Source: an uncultured Ruminococcus sp. (GTDB lineage: Bacteria; Bacillota; Clostridia; Oscillospirales; Ruminococcaceae). From it: DNA of 48,514 bases. The translations under genes were made by a program, and so were the position numbers. The DNA lies in NCBI GenBank assembly GCA_946413815.1, contig CAMKMD010000025.1, positions 1 to 48,514 on the forward strand. Direction: 5' to 3'. The notes below the pieces were generated by a model. The model was not told the DNA's origin, searched no databases, and was given only the letters and a program-made list of their open reading frames with translations. The number at the start of each line of letters is the position of its first letter. The stretch's first letter is position 1. Positions 41,442-48,514 of this stretch are shown in pieces.

Positions 41442-43670
41442 ATGAAGAAACTGATTTCTGCAGCTACATCACTCGTGATGGCTGCATCGATGGCAAGTGC
41501 AGTTGTTCCTTTTGCTACAGGTGCGGCTGCCCTCAAGACTCTGGAGATCCGTCCCTTTAACGGTGCAAGCACTACCGTTGACGCTTCTGCCGGAGACGTA
41601 AAAGTACCGATCGGTATCTACCTGAAGGAGACAGCACCTACATCTGACTTTATTTCAGCTCAGATCAAGGTAACATCTTCTAACGGAGATCCTAAGGACG
41701 TTGAATTCTTAGCTATTAAGCCTGGTGCTGCAAAGTACTTTGCTGAAGAGACCGCATTCACCGGTGCAGACGGTGATACATACAAGATCACACAGGCTCC
41801 CGGCTTTGCTGGCGAGCTCAAGCACGGTTCAAGCAGAGATCTTTACACTGGAACTGGCCAGGGTGTTTACAATAACGATGCCAGCTACGCACTTGCAGGT
41901 GCTGATTACGCTTTCGCTTCCACAGCTTGGGTTGCTGGAAATGACGGCTATAAGTGGGCTGGTGCTACATCCGATGCTCTTCCTGTAATGATCGTTGAAG
42001 TTACTTTCAAGCAGGGCACAAAGCCGGGCGATTATACAATTGAATTCTGCGACTACAAGAGTGATTCAAAGAACCCCGAGATCAAGTCTTGCATGATCGA
42101 GTCCGATGATGCTACAGGCAGAAAGATGACCACAGATAATGGTTACCTCGCTCTCGGTGAGGCTCTTACAATTAAAGTAAAAGGCGACAATACGACAGAG
42201 ACACAGCCTGCTGAAACAACACCTGCTGTAACAACTGCTCCTCCTCAGGAAGAGACAAAGGCTCCTACAACAGCTGCTCCTACAGAGGGCAAGACCAATG
42301 CTCCTGCTCAGAGCTTAACACAGCCCAGCCCGAAGGATCAGTCCGGTGCTGCTACATGGGAAAAGGGCGCAGCAATGGATGGCTTCGTTGTTAAGTCTGG
42401 TGAGTGGAATGTTGAAGCTGGCAAGACATTCGTAATCGATGTAATGGTTGAGTCCGGCGGCATTGACGTTGCTCAGCTCGTTACAAGACTTAATGACAGA
42501 GATCTTCCTACCGGATTCTCAGTAGTTGGTATTGTTGACGGCATCTCAGAGGCTTGCGGTATGGTACCTTGCACACCTCAGGGTGAGTTCTACTACATCG
42601 ACAACCTTGCAACTGACGGTTCCGCTCAGCCTATCGATGATTCTGCATTCGTAATCCAGTATGAAGTTAAGGTTGATGACACTGTTCCTACAGGATCATA
42701 TGATTTCGCACTCTCAAGATTCACTGTTGCTACAGACAGCAAGAACGCTTACGAGGCTAAGATCATCCCCGGCAAGATCAATGTTACTAATCCTAATGGC
42801 GGTGCTTCTGATCCCGGTACAGTAACTACTAAGCCTGTTACAACAGCGCCTGAAACAAAGCCTGATACAACAACTCAGCCTGTTACAAAGGATCAGTCCG
42901 GCGCAGCTGACTGGGAGAAGGGTCCCGCACTCGATACATTCATCGTTAAGTCCGGCGACTGGACAGCAAAGCCCGGCCAGAAGTTCATAATCGATGTAAT
43001 GGTTGATTCCGGCGATGCAGACGTAGCTCAGCTCGTTACAAGACTCAACGACAGAGACCTCCCCGAGGGCTTCAAGGTAGTTGGTATTGTTGACGGCATC
43101 TCAGAGGCTTGCGGTATGGTACCTTGCACACCTCAGGGTGAGTTCTACTACATCGACAACCTTGCAACTGACGGTTCCGCTCAGAAGATCGATGATTCAG
43201 CATTCGTAATCCAGTACGAGGTTGAGGTCGCTTCTACAGTTAAGGCTGGCAAGTACGATTTCGCACTTTCCAGATTCACAGTTGCTCCTAACAGCAAGGA
43301 TACATACGAGGCTAAGATCATTCCCGGTACTATCACAGTAGATGGTCCTACAGATGGTCCTACAGATCCTCCTACAGATCCTGGTCAGCAGGAAGATACA
43401 ACTAACGGCGGCGCAAGCGATCTTACACCTGCATACGGCGATGTAAACTGCGATGGCAAGGTAAATATTGCTGACGTTGTTATCCTTTGCGCTTGGATGA
43501 ACGATTCTTCTGCATACGAGATGAAGGATCAGAACAAGCTCAACGCAGACTGCTGCGACGAGAAGAAGGGCACAGAGATCAACTCCAACGATGCTGATGC
43601 TATTCTCCAGAATATCATCGACCTCGTTCAGCTTCCCTGCAAGAGCACTGACCTCAAGTCATTCTCATAA
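41442..43670 (+). CDS. scaA: Cellulosome scaffoldin ScaA (two cohesins + dockerin)
   Basis: The 742-residue protein has a signal peptide (about 1-29), an N-terminal module of unknown role (about 30-245, possibly cohesin-like), a Thr/Pro-rich linker (about 247-300), two cohesins (about 305-447 and 485-632), a short repeated linker (DGPTDGPTDPPTDP) and a C-terminal dockerin (about 665-735, GDVNCDGKVNIADVV). In R. flavefaciens ScaA cohesins bind enzyme dockerins, and its dockerin docks on ScaB. Two cohesins match what is reported for strain FD-1. The two cohesins share an identical 108-bp stretch (42522-42629 and 43077-43184). The start follows AAAGGAA. Confidence 0.93.
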   Translation: MKKLISAATSLVMAASMASAVVPFATGAAALKTLEIRPFNGASTTVDASAGDVKVPIGIYLKETAPTSDFISAQIKVTSSNGDPKDVEFLAIKPGAAKYFAEETAFTGADGDTYKITQAPGFAGELKHGSSRDLYTGTGQGVYNNDASYALAGADYAFASTAWVAGNDGYKWAGATSDALPVMIVEVTFKQGTKPGDYTIEFCDYKSDSKNPEIKSCMIESDDATGRKMTTDNGYLALGEALTIKVKGDNTTETQPAETTPAVTTAPPQEETKAPTTAAPTEGKTNAPAQSLTQPSPKDQSGAATWEKGAAMDGFVVKSGEWNVEAGKTFVIDVMVESGGIDVAQLVTRLNDRDLPTGFSVVGIVDGISEACGMVPCTPQGEFYYIDNLATDGSAQPIDDSAFVIQYEVKVDDTVPTGSYDFALSRFTVATDSKNAYEAKIIPGKINVTNPNGGASDPGTVTTKPVTTAPETKPDTTTQPVTKDQSGAADWEKGPALDTFIVKSGDWTAKPGQKFIIDVMVDSGDADVAQLVTRLNDRDLPEGFKVVGIVDGISEACGMVPCTPQGEFYYIDNLATDGSAQKIDDSAFVIQYEVEVASTVKAGKYDFALSRFTVAPNSKDTYEAKIIPGTITVDGPTDGPTDPPTDPGQQEDTTNGGASDLTPAYGDVNCDGKVNIADVVILCAWMNDSSAYEMKDQNKLNADCCDEKKGTEINSNDADAILQNIIDLVQLPCKSTDLKSFS

Positions 43671-43703
43671 GTTCTTTAATAAGGACGCAAATCCAATAAA
43701 ATA

Positions 43704-43715
43704 GAGCATATGCTC
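43704..43715. repeat. 12-bp palindrome between scaA and scaB
   Basis: GAGCATATGCTC is a perfect palindrome lying 17 bp before the scaB start codon, next to the ribosome site AAAGGAAA. It may simply be a small mRNA stem. Confidence 0.3.
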
Positions 43716-43732
43716 GGAAAGGAAATGCACAG

Positions 43733-46700
43733 ATGAAGAAACTGCTTTCGGCAGTTACATCCATTGTGATGAGCTCCTCGCTCATCACAAGTGCATTTGC
43801 CTCTTCCTTTAACGTTAGCGCTGCCGGCAGAATATCTGCTGAGCAGCCTAATGTTAGTATGGAAGATGTAATGGATGTTTCTGCCTTATTAACAGCATCA
43901 TCGTTCCCTGCAGGAACTGCCGTGAATGACTTTATCGTTGAATCAGGTACCGCTTCAGGTAAGCCTGGTGAGAAGGTTACGGTCAATGTTATGGCTAATT
44001 CTGGCAGCTACACGGTTGCACAGATCGTTGCAAGACTTCTTGACGAAGATCTGCCTTCAGGCTGGAAGGTTGTCGGTATCGGCGACGGAGTAAGCGAGGC
44101 TGCAGGTGATATAGCTCCCGATAAGAACGGTGAGTTCTACTACTTTAATACACTTAATAATGGTGATCCCATCAAACTGGATGACAGCAAGCCTGTTATG
44201 CAGTTCGATATTCAGATCCCTTCAAACGCAACTCCCGGAGATTATACTTTCTCCCTTTCAAGATTCTCAGTTGCTCCTGATAAGAGCAAGGTTGTTGAGG
44301 CTAAGATCAACCCCGGTAAGATCACAGTAACCGGTAACGGTCAGACTCAGGAAACACAGGCTCCTCAGACTCAGGCACCTCAGACTCAGGCACCTCAGAC
44401 TCAGGCACCTCAGACACAGGCTCAGAACCCCGGCGGACAGCAGTCCAGCGGTGGTGCAACCTGGCAGAAGGGTCAGAACAAGGACGATTTCATTGTTTAC
44501 TCCGGCGACTGGACAGCCAATCCCGGTGAAACTCTGACAATCGATGTTAAGGTTGATTCAAATGATCTTGCATTAGCACAGATCGTTACAAGACTCAACG
44601 ACAGAGATCTTCCCAGCGGCTTCAAGGTTACAGGTATCGGTGACGGTATCTCAGAAGCCTGCGGTATGGTACCTCTTACACCTCAGGGTGAGTTCTACTA
44701 TATCGACAACCTTGCTACAGACGGTTCTCCTCAGAAGATCGACGATAGCGCATATGTTATCCAGTACGATATCCAGATCCCGTCAAATGCTTCCGGAAAG
44801 TATGATTTCTCTCTTTCCAGATTCACAGTAGCTACCGACAGCAAGACAGTATACGAGGCAAAGATCATCCCCGGAACTATCACAGTCGGCAATACTACAG
44901 AGACCAAGGCACCTGTTACACAGGCTCCTAATACGCAGGCTGTAGTAACACAGGCTCCCAACACTCAGGCACCGCAGACAAATGCACAGACACCTGCTGC
45001 AAGCTGGGATAAGGGTCCTGCCCTCAACGATTTCGTTGTTTACTCAGGTGACTGGACAGCCAAACCCGGCCAGAAGCTTACAATCGATGTAGTGGTTAAC
45101 TCCAACGATATGGAAGTTGCTCAGCTCGTTGCAAGACTCAACGACAGAGATCTTCCCGGCGGATTCAAGGTAGTAGGCGTAGGCGACGGTATTTCTGAAG
45201 CTTGCGGTATGGTACCTCTGACACCTCAGGGTGAGTTCTACTACATCGACAACCTTTCAACATCAGGCGCACCTCAGAAGATCGACGATGACAGCTATGT
45301 TATCCAGTACGATATTCAGATTCCGTCTGATGCATCCGGAAAGTATGATTTCTCACTTTCCAGATTCACAGTAGCAACCGACAGCAAGACAGTATACGAG
45401 GCTAAGATAGTTCCCGGTACTATCACTGTAAACGGCGACACACCTATTGTTACATCTGCTCCTGTTACAGGCGGCGGCAGCAATCCCACAAATGCACAGA
45501 CACCTGCTGCAAGCTGGGATAAGGGCCCTGCACTCAACGATTTCATCGTTTACTCAGGTGACTGGACAGCCAATCCCGGTTCAACACTTACAATCGATGT
45601 AATGGTTGATTCCAACGACATGGAAGTTGCTCAGCTCGTTGCAAGACTGAACGACAGAGACCTTCCCGGCGGATTCAAGGTAACAGGCGTAGGCGACGGT
45701 ATTTCTGAAGCTTGCGGTATGGTACCTCTGACACCTCAGGGTGAGTTCTACTACATCGACAACCTTTCAACATCAGGCGCACCTCAGAAGATCGACGATG
45801 ACAGCTATGTTATCCAGTACGATATTCAGATTCCGTCTGATGCATCCGGAAAGTATGATTTCTCACTTTCCAGATTCACAGTAGCAACCGACAGCAAGAC
45901 AGTATACGAGGCTAAGATAGTTCCCGGTACTATCACTGTAAACGGCGGCACAACTCAGGCTGTAAATCCCGGCGAGGGCGCTTGGGTACCCGGTCCTGCT
46001 CTTGATGACTTCATCGTTAAGTCCGGTGAGGTTACAGGTAAGCCCGGCGATAAGGTACAGCTCAAGGTAATGGTAGATTCCGGCAACCACGATGTTTGCC
46101 AGCTCGTTGCAGGACTTCTCGACAGCGCACTTCCTCAGGGTATCAAGGTAACCGGTTACGGTGACGGTATCTCAGAGGCTGCTTCTGATTCTCCTGTAAC
46201 TACACAGGGCAGCTACCAGTACATTGATACACTCAGCAACGGCGATGCTACAAAGCTTGACGATTCACTTCCTGTAATCGTTTATGACTTACAGATCCCG
46301 TCTTCTGCTGTAGCAGGCGACTATGACTTCTCACTTTCAAGATTCACAGTTGCTACAGACAGAAAGAACGCTTACGAGGCTAAGATACTGCCTGGTAAGA
46401 TTCACATTGTAACCGATCCTGTTGCTACATCAACAGCTCCTTCAGTTACACCCGGTGTTGAAACAACAACAAAGGCTGTTGTAACTCCGGATCCCGTAAA
46501 CGGTTCTGCTACATGGCTCATCCCGACTGTTACAGTTGAGGAAGGCACAAAGCAGGCTACACTCAAGTTCACAGTTGACGGTGCATCAAGCCTCGCAGTA
46601 GCAGGCGCACAGTTCAAGATCAGCGACGACAGACTTTCTATCGCTTCAGTTGACGGCAAGAATGCTGCTTATGTATCATCTGTTGCATACAATGGCGAGA

Positions 46701-48514
46701 AGTTTGCATTCGGTACAGGCAACAGCGGTGCCGGCAAGGTTGCTGGTGATGGTGCTGTGATCTGCACAGTTACATTCGACATTCCTTCCGATGCCAAGGC
46801 TGGCGATGTATACCCTGTAAAGTGGGATATGAGCGGCTTCGGTATGGTATCCGGTGCCGGCGGCGCTGACGTTACTGATAAGGTAACTCTCGTTGACGGT
46901 GCTGTTAAGATCTCCGGCGGTACTCCTGCTCTTGAGGATGGCACAGCTAAGTGGGTCATCAGCAAGTTTAAGGCTGAGGAAGGCTCCAAGACAGCTACCC
47001 TCGAAGTATACAACTCCGGCGATTCTACTCTCGCAGTAGCAGGTGCTCAGTTCGGCCTTGCATACGACAGCGTAAAGCTTACCGGCGTAGCTGGTACAAA
47101 TGACGCTTACGTATCAAAGGTTGGATACAATGCAGATACTAAGCACTTAGCATTCGGTACCGGCAACAACGGTGCTGGCAAGACTGCAGCAGACAATGCT
47201 ATAATCACAAAGCTCGTATTCGAGATCCCTGCTGACGCTAAGGCCGGCGACGTATTCCCTGTAAAGTGGGATATGGGCAGCTACGGTTATGTATCAGGCG
47301 CTCTTGGCGCAGATGTTACTGACAAGGTAACTCTCGTTGACGGAGAGATCGAGATCGTACCCCACGGGGAGACCGGCGATGCTGATAGCATCCAGTGGAT
47401 CATTCCTGAAGTAAAGGGCACACCCGGTCAGGTAGCAGAGATGGACGTAACAGTCAAGAATATTGACGGTGAACTCAGTGTAGTCGGCGCTCAGTTCGTG
47501 ATCAACGCTGAGGGCGTTACACTTGACAAGGCTACAGGTTCTGAGGCTTACAATTCCAAGCTCGGCTACAACAAGGACAATAACAAGTTCGCATTCGGTG
47601 TTGGCAAGGGCAGCGGCGTAGTAGCAGCTGACGGTTCTTCCGTACTCAAGCTCTACTATCAGGTTCCCGAGACAGCTAAGCCCGGCGACGTATTCCCTGT
47701 AAAATGGGGCGACGAGGCATTCCGTTATGTATCCTCTACACTCGGTTCAAATGTAACCGGACTTGTAGAATTCATTGACGGTAAGATCGTAATCGAAGAT
47801 CCCAATGTGACAACAGAGGCTACAACAGCAACTGAGTCATCACAGGGCACAGAGACAACACCTGTTTCTACAGCTACCGGCGAAGTTCCCACACAGGCAC
47901 CTGTTGATGTACCTGAGGGCAAGATCGCATGGCAGATCCCTGTAGTAGAAGCTGCACCCGGCGAGCAGGTAACAATGGCAATCAAGGTTCTCGATCCTAA
48001 CGGCACAAACCTCAAGGTAGGCGGTGCTCAGTTCGTAGTAACCGGCGATGAGAGACTGACATACAATGCTTCTGCAGGTTCAGAGGCTTATGGCGCACCT
48101 CTCAACTACAACGACAACAACCACAAGTACGATTTCAATGCAGGTGTAGGCGGCAAGGCTGCTGCTGACGGTTCAACTCTCATGACTGTTACATTCACTG
48201 TTCCTTCAGATATCGCTGAGGATACAGAGTTCCCTGTACAGTTCTCAAATGCAGAGTTCAGAAACGTAACTGCTCCTAACTTCGATGACATCACTGATAA
48301 GGTAGAGTTCATCGACGGTAAGATCATTGTTAAGGTTCCTGTAACCACAACAGCGATGCAGACTCCTACTGGCACCGATACAACACCAACAACAGTTGAA
48401 GGCCAGAATACTGAGGATGCTACAACAACAACAGTTGAAGGCCAGAATCCTGAGGACGGCACAACAACAACAGTTGAAGGTCAGAATCCTGAGGACGGCA
48501 CAACAACAACAGTT
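43733..48514 (+). CDS. scaB: Cellulosome anchoring scaffoldin ScaB (partial, at least nine cohesins)
   Basis: The frame is open from ATG 43733 to the window end (1594 codons, no stop). After a signal peptide (about 1-32) come five cohesins of ScaA type at about 65-200, 250-385, 431-565, 601-736 and 754-892. Four cohesins of a second, shorter-motif type follow at about 926-1064, 1071-1206, 1220-1360 and 1399-1533, with AGAQF and FPVKW hallmarks. Linkers are Thr/Gln/Pro-rich, the first with repeated TQAPQ. The end is a 13-residue repeat containing TTTTVEGQNPED. In R. flavefaciens ScaB carries two cohesin types, one binding enzyme dockerins and one binding the ScaA dockerin. The C-terminus, probably another linker and an X-module-dockerin for cell-surface ScaE, lies outside. 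Confidence 0.92.
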   Translation, partial: MKKLLSAVTSIVMSSSLITSAFASSFNVSAAGRISAEQPNVSMEDVMDVSALLTASSFPAGTAVNDFIVESGTASGKPGEKVTVNVMANSGSYTVAQIVARLLDEDLPSGWKVVGIGDGVSEAAGDIAPDKNGEFYYFNTLNNGDPIKLDDSKPVMQFDIQIPSNATPGDYTFSLSRFSVAPDKSKVVEAKINPGKITVTGNGQTQETQAPQTQAPQTQAPQTQAPQTQAQNPGGQQSSGGATWQKGQNKDDFIVYSGDWTANPGETLTIDVKVDSNDLALAQIVTRLNDRDLPSGFKVTGIGDGISEACGMVPLTPQGEFYYIDNLATDGSPQKIDDSAYVIQYDIQIPSNASGKYDFSLSRFTVATDSKTVYEAKIIPGTITVGNTTETKAPVTQAPNTQAVVTQAPNTQAPQTNAQTPAASWDKGPALNDFVVYSGDWTAKPGQKLTIDVVVNSNDMEVAQLVARLNDRDLPGGFKVVGVGDGISEACGMVPLTPQGEFYYIDNLSTSGAPQKIDDDSYVIQYDIQIPSDASGKYDFSLSRFTVATDSKTVYEAKIVPGTITVNGDTPIVTSAPVTGGGSNPTNAQTPAASWDKGPALNDFIVYSGDWTANPGSTLTIDVMVDSNDMEVAQLVARLNDRDLPGGFKVTGVGDGISEACGMVPLTPQGEFYYIDNLSTSGAPQKIDDDSYVIQYDIQIPSDASGKYDFSLSRFTVATDSKTVYEAKIVPGTITVNGGTTQAVNPGEGAWVPGPALDDFIVKSGEVTGKPGDKVQLKVMVDSGNHDVCQLVAGLLDSALPQGIKVTGYGDGISEAASDSPVTTQGSYQYIDTLSNGDATKLDDSLPVIVYDLQIPSSAVAGDYDFSLSRFTVATDRKNAYEAKILPGKIHIVTDPVATSTAPSVTPGVETTTKAVVTPDPVNGSATWLIPTVTVEEGTKQATLKFTVDGASSLAVAGAQFKISDDRLSIASVDGKNAAYVSSVAYNGEKFAFGTGNSGAGKVAGDGAVICTVTFDIPSDAKAGDVYPVKWDMSGFGMVSGAGGADVTDKVTLVDGAVKISGGTPALEDGTAKWVISKFKAEEGSKTATLEVYNSGDSTLAVAGAQFGLAYDSVKLTGVAGTNDAYVSKVGYNADTKHLAFGTGNNGAGKTAADNAIITKLVFEIPADAKAGDVFPVKWDMGSYGYVSGALGADVTDKVTLVDGEIEIVPHGETGDADSIQWIIPEVKGTPGQVAEMDVTVKNIDGELSVVGAQFVINAEGVTLDKATGSEAYNSKLGYNKDNNKFAFGVGKGSGVVAADGSSVLKLYYQVPETAKPGDVFPVKWGDEAFRYVSSTLGSNVTGLVEFIDGKIVIEDPNVTTEATTATESSQGTETTPVSTATGEVPTQAPVDVPEGKIAWQIPVVEAAPGEQVTMAIKVLDPNGTNLKVGGAQFVVTGDERLTYNASAGSEAYGAPLNYNDNNHKYDFNAGVGGKAAADGSTLMTVTFTVPSDIAEDTEFPVQFSNAEFRNVTAPNFDDITDKVEFIDGKIIVKVPVTTTAMQTPTGTDTTPTTVEGQNTEDATTTTVEGQNPEDGTTTTVEGQNPEDGTTTTV
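45175..45947 (+). repeat. Tandem 510-bp cohesin duplication with 263 identical bases
   Basis: Bases 45175-45437 and 45685-45947 read identically, offset by exactly 510 bp. They cover most of cohesins 3 and 4 of scaB. The neighbouring bases differ at scattered positions (for example GTAGTAGGCGT versus GTAACAGGCGT). Confidence 0.8.
48380..48514 (+). repeat. 39-bp minisatellite in the scaB linker
   Basis: Units of 39 bp containing ACAACAACAGTTGAAGG and encoding G/A-TTTTVEGQNPED occur at least three times and continue past the window end. The units differ at only one to a few bases, indicating recent expansion. They form a flexible Thr-rich linker. Confidence 0.8.

Noticed and set aside
1..48514. 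tRNA, rRNA genes, prophage or replication origin
   Set aside because: No cloverleaf, rRNA-like stretch, phage gene or origin-type repeat cluster was recognised in the window.

Overview
The window looks like a chromosomal segment of a Ruminococcus, most likely Ruminococcus flavefaciens or a very close relative. The main reason is the right end (about 40.2-48.5 kb). It holds three consecutive secreted cohesin proteins in the order and with the domain layouts of the R. flavefaciens cellulosome genes scaC, scaA and scaB. A dockerin-tagged serpin near 11 kb fits the same fibre-degrading biology. The Firmicutes housekeeping gene orders (rpoBC; mutS-mutL-miaA-hfq; yggS-sepF-ylmH-divIVA-lspA), strong AGGAGG ribosome sites and SigA-type promoters with 17-bp spacers agree with this.

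Layout. 1-490: no gene, a mosaic of dispersed and palindromic repeats, ending in a consensus promoter for rpoB. 690-8399 (+): rpoB and rpoC. 8451-10439 (-): an anchored leucine-rich-repeat protein and a DnaQ-fold exonuclease, separated by a small inserted element. 10779-13949 (+): two related serpins, the first with a dockerin, the second a predicted lipoprotein. 14497-31376 (-): a 17-kb block of almost continuous co-directional genes. In transcription order these are a short leader ORF, a CBS-domain transporter-like protein, YlbF/RicF, MutS, MutL, a small membrane protein, MiaA, Hfq, a HlyD-like protein, YggS, SepF, YlmH, DivIVA, LspA, an RluA-family pseudouridine synthase, a HAD phosphatase, a mini membrane protein and a split transketolase. 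31637-32771 (+): rsmE and a small YtxH-like protein. 33003-36862 (-): a DUF4230 protein, a PARG/macrodomain-like protein and an ABC-F ATPase. 37054-40105 (+): GtrA, DusB and a CapA-like lipoprotein. 40519-48514 (+): scaC, scaA and scaB; scaB runs off the window after nine cohesins.

How the genes work together. The left and centre are mostly information-processing and cell-division genes: transcription, tRNA and rRNA modification, mismatch repair, RNA chaperone, septum and pole proteins. The sca genes encode the non-catalytic scaffold on which dockerin-bearing enzymes assemble at the cell surface. The dockerin serpin could be plugged into that scaffold as a protease shield, and the lipoprotein serpin could do the same at the membrane.

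Most unusual observations. (1) Two copies of a ~155-bp non-coding element, each inserted in the same orientation at a different transcription terminator and each flanked by two copies of that terminator's hairpin. (2) A 42-codon leader ORF that overlaps an attenuator-like hairpin and ends in an ATGA overlap with the CBS-domain gene. (3) A dispersed ~150-bp repeat present in inverted orientation at 1-170 and ~14030-14180. (4) A tandem 13-bp repeat array behind the dockerin serpin gene. (5) Recent 510-bp cohesin duplication and a 39-bp minisatellite in scaB. All calls come from reading the sequence; no database search was run.
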